NCBI GenBank assembly: GCA_003342895.1
Contig: PTFA01000313.1
Coordinates: forward strand, 930,001-994,000
DNA from: Casuarius casuarius
Taxonomy: Eukaryota; Chordata; Aves; Casuariiformes; Casuariidae
Length of the DNA: 64,000 nt
Reading direction: 5' to 3'
Shown here: in pieces, positions 1 through 12,400 of the stretch
Numbering within the stretch: position 1 is the stretch's first letter
Layout: the number at the start of each line of letters is the position of its first letter
Made by a program: the position numbers and the translations under genes
Notes under the pieces: model-generated
Told to the model about the DNA's origin: nothing
Databases searched by the model: none
Seen by the model: the letters and a program-made list of their open reading frames with translations, nothing else

Positions 1-1554
1 ACAGTTCTTATTTTGCTAGTTTTATGACAGGCGTTGCTGAATGCTTAATGCAAATACTCCGTGTGTTCCCTCTCTAGAGCACAGTCACTTTCTTGTTGCA
101 GATGCAGTTTCTGCCTAAAGCAATGAGGTCTCTTTCTCGCAAAGCCACTACATTTTACTGTAAAATTATGAGTGAATATTAGTGAGTACAGCAGACTGAG
201 GTGGTCAGTGTAAGTCTCTAGTAATTGAAAACGTAATGGTTTTCTTATTTGAATCTCACATTGCTATTTTTAAAATCCCTTATATTGCCTTTTAATAATA
301 CTCATGGACATTAGCCTTATCTTTCTGCCACCCCATAAGACATTTATGTTTAAAATGCATTGGAAAATACCAGGAAAATATAAAATCTGTTATAAGCTGC
401 CAGCAAACACTTGCCTTAAAAATTATTGTAGAAAAAGATAACACAACAAGGATTTAAATCAAGCACAGCTTGATAAAGTGGAACCCTTCTTTGCTTTAAA
501 AAATAACATCAAGAAGGAATTCTTGGCAGAAAGTAATGTTGAAGACAAAAAAGCCTAAGAGCTGCTTCATGAATATTATGCTCGTGATGCACCTCGATCA
601 CTGCCATTGTTTAATGTAAGAATCTTGTTGTTTTCCTTAACAAAATTTTTATTATATTGCCTGCCTATAAAATAGAGAATTACTGTTCCATTAAAACCAG
701 AAGTGCTTTTTGCTCAAGCAATTATTTATTCACATTGATAAATACTAACCAAACAAATGAAAAAAATTACTCATTTTCCAACTGACATGAATGTACTTAG
801 CACATGTTAAGTATATAAATAACAAATAAATATATTTGTGTTATGCAGCACAACCCTGAGGTCTTGATCCATTAAAGAGAAATTGGGACTTTGTGCTCCC
901 ATCCATTTGGCAATTGACTGTCCCAGAAGAACATAAAAATAGGAAAAATTACTTATTTTCTTCTTTTTAATTTTCTTAAATCTGTGGGATTCATCTACTT
1001 GCAGGCATTTTCCATTTACTTTTTGTCTAATCTTAAAGGAAAAAGAGGGAAGATATTGTATTTATTTTATGAGTTCATGAAGAAACTAAAGGTTAGAGGC
1101 CAACTGTAAAAACTATTTCATATCCTTTTCTATTAATTTCAAAATTTTCATCATTTGCAGGGTGCAGTGACTTAACATTCATTTGTACTCAGAAGCATAA
1201 GAAGGGCTTAAAATTTCACACGGTGTTTACGTGTTTGTGTTTGTGTACAGACACGTATATATATACGAGCTTGACCATATTTATGACAAATCGGTTTGCC
1301 CGTTTTGCTCACCAGGGCTGCATGCTCGGCCTGAGAGTAGTTAAGGAGTGAAAACACAGAATTTCTTTCCACATCATCACATCAGGACTGGGATTATACC
1401 TCCTGTGTGGGTTCAGTCCTATGCTTTTGAGTGAGAAATGGTATTTTTACAATGGAATAATCCATTATTTTATTTCTGTGAGTATTTGTCGGATTGTGCC
1501 CTTTGTAAACTGAAGACCAAGGAACTCCAATCCAAACTGTGGTTACTCAGAGCT
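1..1554. other. AT-rich non-coding stretch
   Basis: No exon-like open frame or recognised repeat is visible. Two small symmetric sequences stand out: an inverted repeat with 7-bp arms (ACAAATA/TATTTGT, 4-nt loop) at 822-839, and a perfect 14-bp palindrome CGTATATATATACG at 1254-1267 just after a GTGTTTGTGT-type stretch. It leads directly into the CpG island, so its last few hundred bases could be promoter-proximal sequence, but I see no defined element there. Confidence 0.6.
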
Positions 1555-2010
1555 TTCGTCATCAGTGTTATCTAATCACAACGTAACTTTTAACGTTTGC
1601 GTCAAACACGCTAAGTTTTAACCCCACTGGACTTCGAACGTGGGCAGTGCAGCGAGCGCGGTGCTGGGGGGGTGTGTGCGTGCCCTGCCTCTGCTGGCTG
1701 CCGTCTCGGTTTCGCGCGGGGGCTTCCCGGGGCGCTGTGCCGGGGCCGCGAGCAGGGCTGCTGCTGCTGCCGCCGCGGAGGCCCGTCGCCTCGGCTGCTT
1801 GCGCCGGCCGCAGCTGGGCAGTGAGAGCTGGCGGGCGCTCTCGTTCCTGTGCCCGCGGCAGCGGCTCCTCTCTGCTCCGTGTGTGGCTGCTGGTCTCCTT
1901 GCTGCGCTGCTTCTCGGGTCCTGGAAGCGCTTGTGGGGTTTCCTTCTCACGAGGATTTCCAGAATCCTCTCTGTCTCCTGCGAGGAGAAAACCTAGTTGG
2001 TACCGACTTT
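1555..2010. promoter_or_regulatory. CpG island, candidate promoter / first exon
   Basis: By eye there are about 37 CpG dinucleotides between roughly 1630 and 2005, and this core is clearly GC-rich, while the flanks have almost none. CpGs begin to appear at about 1555. The core includes a GCT/GCC/GCG-rich run near 1756-1776. In vertebrates such islands usually mark promoters. Direction is unclear: open frames of 110-121 codons exist on both strands (plus 1640-1996 and 1647-2012, minus 1618-1950). They are Ala/Arg/Leu-rich low-complexity translations typical of GC-rich DNA and match no family I know. A donor-like TAG|GTAAAA lies at 2031-2037 on the plus strand, so a rightward transcript with first exon ending near 2033 is possible but unproven. 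The island could equally serve a leftward gene outside the window or a non-coding RNA. Confidence 0.72.
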
Positions 2011-2455
2011 AATTAATAATCTCTCTTCACTAGGTAAAACTAGTCTTCACTTTTGGTATCGTCAAATGGTGCACGTTCTGTGTGTTCAGTCTCATGAATG
2101 ATCTAAACGTACTTGCGTGTTATTTTACCAGACAAATCATGAGTTCTGACCTTATTTATCTTTTTTTTTTTAATTTTCTGACATGTATCGTAGTATCATT
2201 TAAACTTTTCAGCAGCTTTGAAGGAACTCATGCCTGTAGCTAAATGGAAGAATAATATGGTCATTTCTTTGCACTCACAATAAATTTTCCATGCTGTTCA
2301 CCCCCAGGCTCTTAGCATCGAGTAAAATACACTCCTTAATCAGACATGAGGCCTCATTGTAATTGTAAATTTGTGGCCAAAAGAAAGCCTTAAGAATACT
2401 TGCAGTATAGCTGTAACATTTTTCAAAATGAACAGTTATAACTCAGTTTTTAGTC

Positions 2456-2851
2456 TAATACTGTGGCATATGACGACACGGACCACAAGAAGAATGGTGC
2501 AAGAAAAGCCTTTATTGAAAACACAATGGCTGGTTATATAGCCACTAGCTCAGCCACTCCTCCAAGTATCTTCTTGGCCTTGTGGCATCTTGTGATAGGT
2601 GGGTAAGGTGTCTTCTGATGCCAAGCAGGGGGGCAGGATAGCCCAGCAGGACAGGCCCACCACAGCTGCTCGGCACGTAGGCAGGGAGGCACACCGTGGC
2701 TGCTGATACAGGCAGGAAGACACATGATCAGTGGCAACTCACGTGCACACACTCTGGGCTCAAATCACAGTTACCACTTCATTACTTTCTGCCTTAAAGA
2801 CTCTCCACTGTCTTTCACAGCATCACTCAATCTTGGTCCCCAACATAATAC
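2456..2851 (-). mobile_element. Solo endogenous-retrovirus LTR with target-site duplication
   Basis: Read on the minus strand, 2845 to 2462 starts TGTTGGGGACC and ends GCCACA (TG...CA, 384 bp). It is bracketed by a perfect 6-bp direct repeat TAATAC at 2456-2461 and 2846-2851. Inside are a TATA box TATATAA (2534-2540, minus) and, about 17 bp downstream, the poly(A) signal AATAAA (2511-2516, minus). A cleavage-type CA and a short U5 of about 35 bp follow. Such close TATA and AATAAA spacing with a very short R region is known from avian leukosis/sarcoma-type LTRs, and a 6-bp duplication fits alpha- or beta-type integrases. No primer-binding site, polypurine tract or internal genes flank it, so it is a solo LTR left by recombination. 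A 72-codon minus-strand frame inside it (2534-2752) is not a gene. Confidence 0.8.
2511..2540 (-). promoter_or_regulatory. LTR TATA box and poly(A) signal
   Basis: On the minus strand TATATAA (2540-2534) is followed by AATAAA (2516-2511) and then a T-rich, CA-containing segment. This is the core promoter plus polyadenylation signal of the LTR and fixes its orientation. Whether it is still active cannot be told from sequence. Confidence 0.7.
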
Positions 2852-4592
2852 GGAGTGGAGAGACTTGATCCGTAAGAGCAGTATGCGCAGTCTCCAGCTT
2901 GGCAGCTGGAAAGGGAATGCTGCTGTGCATCGCTGTCTAAGTTTCGCCATTTTTTTTGCTTAATATACACATTGCACACTATGCACATAGACAGTCATGC
3001 ACAAACACATGTATTTAAATGAGGCGGCTGTCTCCTGAATGTGTCAGCTAAAATACGTATTTTAGACCTCCAAAGTGAAGGCAATGTTGCTAAGGGGTTT
3101 CAAACGCCAGCAGCTTGGCTAGTCAGGTGACCAGGTCCCTCGAGCTCCTCATCACTGGGGACCAGCCGCTTTTGTAAAATGGTCTGTGGGAGCTGGTGCT
3201 TGCATGAGATGAGTTTTGAGGAAAGATGGCAGGCTGGGAGTTAAGCATACCGGAAGGCATGTTTTGTCCTCTCTGTTCAGAGGAGTATACACCGCTATTT
3301 CTTAGCATTCTGCCACTGCTACATATGTGGAATCTGTTATTTAAAAAGTAGATAAAGATTTGTTAATAATTTGTTTATGATTGTTAATAATTGTTACATG
3401 GTATTTGTAATATGTATCATTGTAATTGTTGCATTATATTACTGGGAAGTTAAAGTTACCAATACGTTGTTGTCTGAGAACAAATTAGATGAAAGATATC
3501 GCCCTCAGAGCATGGGAACGGCAGCTGAGGGCAGACTTTAGAACTGGCAATTGTAGTATTTGGTATTTTGCTGTGGGCATTCACAGTTTGCACTTTGACA
3601 TAACTTCGGATCATGAAATTCCTCATCAAGTTATTTGCTCTAATTCTCCTTTGGCCCCATTTTATTCAGCATAGTCATTAACCTCTGTGCAAAGGGAGCA
3701 TGACCTATCTGCAAAGCAGCAACAAGAAAGGATGATGGTGTTGCACAACTAATCCATTTTGCACACATCAAGAATACATGGTACCATGACGAAAATTGGG
3801 TCTAGGTGAAGCAAGGTCACATCGGGAGGCAGATTTCTATGCCAGGTTTAAACACCAGTATTAAATAGCTTAAAATCACACACTTATCCAAGTTCTCACA
3901 AAGTTCATGTTTCTCATCTGTTACTATGTAATATAAGGAACACAGAAGCTGTGACTACAGTGGTATTTAGACCGTGGTAACTGTATATGATTTTAACAGT
4001 GCTGTAAATACGAATGTGCACTACCTATAGGTACGAAAACTGAGAAAATAGGTGTTGAAGCCACCAATGTGTTCATGGCTTTAGCTCTCATTGCTTCCAC
4101 AGCCACCCAAACCTACTCTCATCAGTTTTCCATATGTGTGTTTCTAGGAATGCCAACTTAATTTGCAGGAACCATTGTGGTTTATGCTGTGACATCCATC
4201 TCAAAGTTTATTTTTAGAGCAAGCAGTCTCCAGCTGAGTGGAAGGGCCGGTGTGTCTTGAGTAGGAAATCAGAGAAAGGGAATAGGAAAATGTGAGCAAA
4301 TGTAAACTGTCAACAATGGGGGAAAGCATGTGGTGGGAACTAGGGAGAAATAAAAGGAAAATGAGAAGAAATAATTCATCAGTCTTGGCTCAGCGATGCT
4401 ATCTGGATCAAAGGATATTACAGAAATACATCTCCTGTGATTAAAAAGACTCTGCTAAGATAAGGAGCATTTGGGACACAGTTGGTGCTGCTGAATATTG
4501 CTGACTAAATCTTTTCTCCCAAGAATGAGGATAGTAGGCAGTGATGGTTTCCAAGAATGGAAAAATAGCTGAAAAATGAATACATAATAATG
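2852..4592. other. Non-coding stretch
   Basis: No supported gene. AT-rich TGTTAATAAT-type imperfect repeats occur around 3360-3440. A short, slightly GC-richer patch at about 3110-3300 has no recognisable content; a 61-codon minus frame there is chance-length. Confidence 0.55.
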
Positions 4593-4619
4593 GAGAAAGC
4601 TCCTGAATGGAGCTTTCTC
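4593..4619. repeat. Perfect 11-bp inverted repeat (hairpin)
   Basis: GAGAAAGCTCC at 4593-4603 and its exact reverse complement GGAGCTTTCTC at 4609-4619 are separated by the 5-nt loop TGAAT. Pairing stops sharply at both ends, so the stem is too short for a typical microRNA precursor. It could be the remnant of a small inverted-repeat element or chance. Confidence 0.7.
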
Positions 4620-6040
4620 ATTTGATGTGAACTTTTCTATGGAAGAACTGACTATTCAAATCACTGTCATCATTCATAACTATGACCAGTGATGATATAT
4701 ATATATATCTATAAAAGCCTCAGCTCACTGTGGTCACATAATGGCTGAAGGATGCAAGCTTGAAAACTCTGGAGGGCACTGGCTTGATTTTTATAGTTTT
4801 TTGTAGTTTAGATTTTTTTAGCTAAATTCTTCTTTTGGGAATACATTCTGAACTTCCAAATGATGATAAAAAGGTGGCTTAGCCGTAATGATAATGATGA
4901 GAGCAGTATGGTTTTAAAGGTGCTTTACAGAGAAACTGTAAGTTGCACCACCTGACCTAACATCATTGAAATTAATTATCTTTCTTGGAAAGCAATTCCA
5001 GTGTGCTTTTGCAGATGCACCTGCAGTAGTTAATGATGCACTCATAGCATTACATTACACTGCTGTAGATTTTTATCGTGAAGGCAGCAGAAAATGAACT
5101 AACCCTGAGTAACAGAGGCACGCTTGCTGACAGCCTTGTGCGTTCCCAGTGAAATACTGATCTGATTCCTACACATCCTACTTCTCTTAACTCTAGCTGA
5201 GGGGCATTTACTGTGGGTTACTAGATGCTTTTCTAACAGTTCTATGTAGTGGACAAGCTCTAGCTTCACACTGCACTCTCCCATTATTTCCCTTTTTGCT
5301 GTTTAAATGATCAGTGGAACCATTTATATGGTTGCACTTCCCTTCCATGCGCAGCTTGCTCTGTAATCCTTGTGTTTACAATAATCCAACAAAAACATTC
5401 ATTCCGCTTCCTATTGCATTAGCACAGAGATCCCACTGTCAATTATGTGACATTGATTTATGCCAGCTGAAATTTTGGCCTAATATTTTAAACATACAAA
5501 ATGTAAATCAGCACAATGGAACAAATCGTAGCTGCTCTGTGGCAGTATGTGTTTATCACAGAGGATACAGCTCAAAGAAACGTCTAACTCTCCCTTGTTG
5601 GGAACCAACGGCAGTGAAAACCAAAGGCCCTTGAGTTCAGGAAGCGGTAATCTCTCGCTGATCTTGAGGCACAGTGGGACACACACTTTCATCGAGTGCT
5701 CTGAATACAGGTAAAATAGTTGGAAAAAGGAAAGCATCCTGGTGTCCCCTTATTGCAGTAAGCCACACGGCAAACATGGTCAGCCCTAAAACCCCAGTTA
5801 AAGGCAAAGAACAATCTGTGGTGTAAAAACACATCGTAATTTTGTAGGGACGCCTTTGTTCCACGGAGCTCAGGCTAGAGGAAACTCAGCACAAAAATGA
5901 CAACAAACAAGTGAAAAACAAACTGGAAAGTCTAAATAAAATCATTAGTGGATTTGTGTTTTAACTTGAGCCCACTTTAACAGCTTATTCTAAAGAATTA
6001 GGAATTGATCTCCAGATCCAGAAGTGTAAGCAGCCACAGC
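4620..6040. other. Non-coding stretch with (AT)7 microsatellite
   Basis: A (AT)7 dinucleotide run lies at 4695-4708. Open frames of 61-106 codons on both strands (for example 5314-5634 plus and 5480-5737 minus) overlap one another, lack splice context and are not recognised. Confidence 0.5.
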
Positions 6041-6103
6041 TCAGGCTGAAGTGAGAGAATGCATGACAGCTATTTTCTCTGTTAATTCATGCCGGACTCT
6101 CAC

Positions 6104-6289
6104 CAGTGGGGAATAAGACCTTGAAACTAAAGCTGGCTTTTGCCAGCATGTGTGGTAATGGCTGAAGCAGAGGTGCTGAGCTGCTGCCCTGACAGGGTCG
6201 TATTCACGAGGGTGCTGAGCTGAGCCTGGCACCACGATCCCGATCACGCGGGCTCCCTTGCAGCGCCGCGGCCCCTGCGGGTGCACAGC
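6104..6289 (-). other. Exon-like open segment, unrecognised protein
   Basis: On the minus strand a pyrimidine-rich tract ending in CTCGCAG precedes position 6289, and CACTG|GTGAGAGT follows 6104. This is a plausible acceptor and a good donor around 186 bp (62 codons, phase 0 at both ends). The frame stays open, and codons in its first half favour G/C third bases (CCG, CGG, ATC, GTG, CAG, CAC). CpGs are concentrated there (about 14 in 6180-6300) against a CpG-poor background. It lies inside a longer 135-codon frame (6041-6448). I do not recognise the peptide, which reads in part CKGARVIGIVVPGSAQHP. It may be an exon of an unknown gene, an old pseudogene, a lncRNA exon or a GC-rich repeat relic. 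No partner exon was identified nearby. Confidence 0.22.
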
Positions 6290-6448
6290 CTGCGAGAGCA
6301 CAAGCACAGGGCTAGCACAGCAGCCAAAGACAGCATAACCACCACTGAAACTGGTCACTGGCTTCGGTGGCAGCATAATTAAATAGATGTGGAACACTTG
6401 ACAAGTCTGGACTCCATTTTTGCAGTAATAATAGACCAAATCCAGCAT

Positions 6449-9400
6449 TTAGAAGTTCTAATTTCTCTATCGTTATTATGCTATTGGTCTACTATTGTTT
6501 CATGATAAATCGATCCAGTTTGTAACCCATATATAAACACATTTAAAGACTAAGCACATTAGCTAGACCTAGATTTTAAAATCTGGGCTGTATTAAATAT
6601 ATTTCAATACATATATGCTGTGTTTGTATCCCATAGCACATTGTGGTATATGTTATTTCATGCAATCATACAGATGTACTATGCATGCAGTGTAGTATGA
6701 AGGTCTGAAGAATCATCTGTAGGTCTGATAGCTTTTCAAAACTGAAGTCAGTGTAATGCAAATTTTAATTGCTTTGCAATGAAGCCGTTGTTTTGAAAGC
6801 TTCTTCCTACAGTATTTAATAAATCTGTAGCGCAACTCTTAGAGGCTTAAGGAAAAGTACTTCATGGCCTTTTCCTTATCCCCAGAATCTTTATGCATAG
6901 GTATACATCTGCATCAGTTGTCTCATCTCCAGTCTAATTATCTCATTTACATATTTTCATGCTTTCTGCTCAGAATGCTCCTTGGGACAGCCAGAAAGAT
7001 TTAAATCATGTGCTGTCAGACACAACTAGTTAAGGTATGCATTTTTGTGTTATTAAATATTGTTATGAAGTGCATGGTACATTTGGTATTAATGGAACAA
7101 CATATTATATAGTGCTTCATATAAAATATTGTGTTAAAGAATGGTTGCAAAATTGAGCTTTCAAAATTTAAGTAGTGCTAAAATTAAGGTGTCTGCAATC
7201 TTCCCTCCTCACCTGTTTCACCCTCCAGTATTGCTCCCCCTGCATTTTGAGTCTTGAATTAATGAAACCTTTTTCTTCTGTTTCATTTAGGGCAGTAGAA
7301 AGACTCACTCTCATACCATTTACATTTTGCAGGCGCCATGCCGTAGGACTAAAAAATAGCTCACAGTAGAATAGCTTGTAACTGATAAATGAAAATAGTG
7401 ACCAGGTGGAGAATATTACCACTGTACAAGTGAAAATAGAGCAATTTCTCATCAGCTGCAGGTCAACCACACCTAATTAAAGATATAACTTTGACACCTT
7501 TTGTGGTCTGATTCTTAAGAAGGTAGAAAGGTCAAAGATTGACTTAATATAGAAAGTGCAATGTGGAATGTTAATTTGGGGCCCTCGGTGCCACCTAAAT
7601 AGGTACAAGTCTCCTCCTAAAAGAAAGTGATCACCTGAAGTTTCCAGATAGGCAAGCACACTGCTATTACACCTCCTGAAGGTTAGGCATCGTAGCAGCT
7701 CGAGTGCAAGTTGCCTGCTTTCTCCCAGTTCCTTCATGTTGTCCCAGCTCTGTTGGAAGGTAGAAGCTTGGTGATCTGCTCAGTGCAGGCCTGGTGACTG
7801 CTGCAAATTCTGCGTTACAGGCTTCTGTTGAGTGAGTTGTTTTACATGCAGAGTACAGAAATGTCATGGTTCACTGATTAATGGCTGCTAGCCCGCTTCC
7901 TCATACAGCAAGATTAATTTGCTATAGGATGAACCAAATGAGCATCCTTGACAGGCGAGATGTGTGTCCTTTCGGTGGCTGAAACTAATAGTTATCCAGG
8001 TTAGTACTGACCTTTCAGTCCTACTGAAGAGCAGCTTAATATTGTACCTTCATTTGAGGACAGATATTGCTGCTCTTGCTCTGCTAAGTACTGTTAGAGA
8101 ATAGCAGAATATGGCCTGTAATAAATTGTAGACATCTGTAGAGAAGATAGGTGATCCTTTGTGGTTCTTTCTTCCTCTAAACTGTACATTCAATCATCTT
8201 ATGTTTGATCTTTCTCTATACTTAACAAGTGATCCATAAAAAGTAGTTTGACTGTAAATGAACAGAGAAATTTCTGAGACCACCAGTCTACAGACATCGT
8301 GCATGGCTTGCTGTCCTTAAAAAGAAAACCCCATGTGAACAGCATATAATAAGGAAATCTTCTCAGATTCACATAAAAGACTGAAATCTATGTGTGCAGA
8401 TATGAAATCAATAGGAAATTCCTGAAGCCACTGCACATAAAAGGGGGCAACTATTAGACACGTATTTGTCTGCAACTCTGGAAAAAGAATTCTGCTCAAA
8501 ACAGCATCACTCCGTTTGAAAAATAGAGATAATAAAGACAAAAATACTTTGCGAAATGTCGTGTAATAACTTGGCAAAAATTTCTCCTTTAATGTTGTCA
8601 GCAGCGTGTAATGCCTTAGACCCCCCCATGATGACAAAGAGGGCACTTCTCTTCAGTGATTCCCACAGCACTGTCAGATTCAAGGTGTGTGGAGTTTAAA
8701 TATTTCATAGTATTTCATTTATGGTACCTTCACATGTAGCAGCTTTTTCACGTCAGACAAAATGAAGCGTTGAGACACAACAAGTATTTCACAGCCATAA
8801 AATTAGAACCAATAAGTTAAAATCACAAAATGATGTTTAGTAGCTCAGCTACTGAACTCAGTAAGTTCATTCACTTCCACGTAAAGAAGAGCTTGTACTA
8901 TCTCCATCCCTAACAAACTGAAAACATAAATTCATTAAACACAAAATCAGCTAATTATAATTTGGGGTATTTTCCTGTAACATATATAGAGTCTTAATAG
9001 ATACAATATTCTGGTACTCCCTCTGTTTCAGTAATTCTACCAGGCAGCCCTGTTTTCTTCATCTACGTTTTAACCTCACAGTTGTTTTATTCAGCCTTCT
9101 TATATGCTTAGTAAATTCTGTCAAGAAAAAAACAGGAGTTGCCAGAGCCTAATGGCTTTGACTTTAAATGTCCTGTTTAATTACAGTTTCCTAGACATTT
9201 ACGCTGCTCCATATGTATTTTTGGCAGCTCTAAGAAAAAGGAAGTCATTTAGTACTACCAATGAAAGGGTATCTGTTTTTAAACAGAATTTTGTGGATTC
9301 CATGAATTGAATCTATGAAACGATCCCTCTGTCCTTTGATAATTTCCTATCTCTATATTCTAGTTGTTAAATTTCGGTTACAAAAATGGTTCTGGTTCCC

Positions 9401-12400
9401 ACAGGACATTTTACCTTTTATGGAGTACAGGCCAGATACACAAAGGATTTTAGGGATAATTGTGTGCAAATCTTAAAAGCGATTATGAATATATCTATTT
9501 TTTAACTACGTAATATGTCTTTGGAGACTTTTATGATACCTGCAAGGTTTCCGTCTGTAGCTTTAGGCATTCTGGATATTACCTTCCAGAACCTGAATGA
9601 TTCCAAATAGCTGAGAAATGCCTTTTCTTCTTCTTTTTCTTCAATCAGAGGATCAAATCTTGAGATCCTTAATCAATTCCTTTATTATATTCAGACACAG
9701 CTTCCACTTAAATGGCTTAAATTGTACTTAATTTTGTACCAGTGTTTTGTCATTTAAAAGCAAAGCAAATAATAGCTTAGAGAAACTTTATGTATATGAA
9801 TTATGTTTGTGAAATTGAACGAATATTTGAAATACGTTGAATACTTGAGTGCATTGTTCATTTAAGATTTAGCAGATGTATTTTCTTGAAGGCTGTAGTT
9901 TTGGTTAGTTTACAAATTTATCAAAAATGACAAATCTATTGGGATTTAGGTTTCAGTGATAATTGCTGAGAGGAATGATTTCTGCAAATTGAACACTCCA
10001 CCTCACCTTCTTTTTTAAAGCTACTTGAGGAAAATACAGGTTAGAGCGATTGACCAATTTATAATTTTTATCTCTAATACACTTCAGCAACTTCCAGAAT
10101 AAGCACAAAATGCATTGCAAAGTCTCCCAAATAGAATGATTCCCGAGGCTGGATCCAGGTAGCACTTGTTAAAGTTCGGTCATCAACAACTTTGTAATTG
10201 GTACAAAAGTAGAGATCTCTGAAGTGAATGTAGAGAAGACAGTTTTAGATTAGCTCCTGAGCTGCTATGCTTTGCTAGCTTGGAAGCAATTTGTAATCAC
10301 TCGCATTTTAAAAGTGCATATTCTTATCATTCTCAGCAATTGAGCAAAATTACATTGCTTTTAAGAAGTGCTTTCTGAAATAGGTGCTCAGATACCATAG
10401 TAATGATGCACTTAGTAAAAATGCTTAGATAGAACATGATCTGACAAAAGCAAAATGTGGCATAAGCCGAATTGATAAAACTGGCTCATTAATTAAAACT
10501 ATTTGTAACTTGTCAAATAGTAAGTTGCCCAAATCAATTCTCTGCAATTGAATTTCAGAGAAATATTTGGTCTGTCATAGTAATGAATTTTGTAGATTGT
10601 CTGTATATTTTGTGCATTTTCTCCAAATTAAAATTAAGTAAATACATGGCTAAGTCTTTTGACAAATGTTGCTCTTTTTAGTGTTTAAAACAAATGAAAA
10701 ATTAAACATCTCTCTTATTTGCATTACACTTGAAATTCACTTACAAGCTTAAGTGAGCCAGAAACAAATTTTCACCAGAAGCAAATTTAGTAAGATGGTA
10801 TGTATTATAGTGTCCAAGTTGATTTTGAAAACTAAGTGAGTCTGCCTGATAATGGCTTTCTGCTATTTACTCAGAGCTTTTTTTTAATGGTACTTTTCAG
10901 TCTTTAAATGAGTCCACACATTTACTTTGTACTTGATATATTGAACTTTTATAATAGAAAGAAAATCCAGCTTTATTGCTTTCCTGTAAGGCATAGTCTT
11001 TGGTAAACTTCACTGTAACTCTATGACAAAAATGATGGCTAGTCAGGGGCCAGTGCTTAATAAAGATTCACGTGTTTAGTTCACAGGTGAATTTTCAAGA
11101 GCACTTAGGATTCTAGTACTTGCTAATATCATCATTTGCTGTTACTTCATAAATACCCCTTGGCAAATGAGAGCTGTTTTTCAAACATGCACATAAGGTT
11201 GCCTCTGCCTGTAGGTATGAGGATCTTCACTTCTCTGTGATACCTGAGAAAACTGTAAGATCTGTACCTTTTCAAGATGTCCCTAGGGTTCCTGTAATGA
11301 GTTTGCCTGTCTTAAGGTACCTGCTGCAGAGCAGAGTGTGGCAAAGAAATTTCAGGTGTCTGCTATAAAAAGCACATCACAGTGTCTGGATTAAATAGCT
11401 TTATGCAGCCTATAAAGTTGTACTGCAGAACAGCGTCCTTTAAATAGAAGTAATCTTGAGAGTAAAAGGATGGAGACTGAGGAACTGGGAATTTTTCCCA
11501 GTGTATGATTTCAAAGATATTACGTTATCAGTAACATGATTGCTTACCATGCATAATTCAAAAATTTTTATTACCATTAGTAAGAATAAGATAATCAGAA
11601 ATACTGTTATTGCATGACATTATGTAATACATAGTTCTAGTTTTATAATCTAATCTCATCCAAGTACAGCTTTCTGAGCAATAGTGTTCTTTATGTATAT
11701 CTGGACTACCATCAATATCACTAGAGCAGAAGGAAAAAAAACCCTAAATAAAAAATTACTGTGAAGTAAGAAAAGAGAAAAGTAAATAGAAATTGGTGTT
11801 TAGCTGTCTGGGTGATGAAGTGGAACAAGTTCGTCTTCAGTCCTGTCATTGAGTAAAACCGTAGGTCTATGTGGTTAACCAGCCATCCTTCAGACAAACG
11901 AGGTGGGCTTAGTTCATTCAGGGGGTCTCCTAGGGTATGGTGGGTATCATCATGCTGTGCTGTCTCCGATTGCATCATTGATGACATTCGTGGTCTCAGA
12001 GCCTCAAAAGAAGCTTTGTTTTATATCTCTGTAGCTTTAAATTACACTAGGAAAATCAATATAATGGTTTTTGGAACAGTCAGTTCAAATCTTTTATTTA
12101 CAGTTGAGCACTGTGCTGCAGGGTTCAGTTTTAGGGAGTTTAAGTTGTGCCTAATAGAGAAAGGCTGTTTGCCCACCAGCTGACACAATCATCACGTGGT
12201 TGTATGAAAGTTGTTAGACTTCAGAAGCATTTGATGAAACCTGTAGGCCTACATTTTGTAGCAGTATTTTTCTAATCATACTCGTGCCTAATTCAAAATA
12301 CAGTTCAGCTTCGCAAATCGGCAAAGATGAGTCTCTGAGTTGTTATTAATTCATGGATACTGGAAATTAGCAAATGCTATCAGAAAATAGGGTAGTACAA

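Noticed and set aside
1076..1093. 18-bp exact repeat CATGAAGAAACTAAAGGT, also at 31114-31131
   Set aside because: Similarity ends abruptly at both sides; one such match is plausible by chance in AT-rich DNA.
1640..2012. Plus-strand frames of 118 and 121 codons in the CpG island
   Set aside because: Low-complexity Ala/Arg/Leu translations open in several frames on both strands, as expected from GC-rich DNA; not called as genes.
2534..2752. 72-codon minus-strand frame
   Set aside because: It lies wholly inside the solo LTR and is not a viral or host gene.
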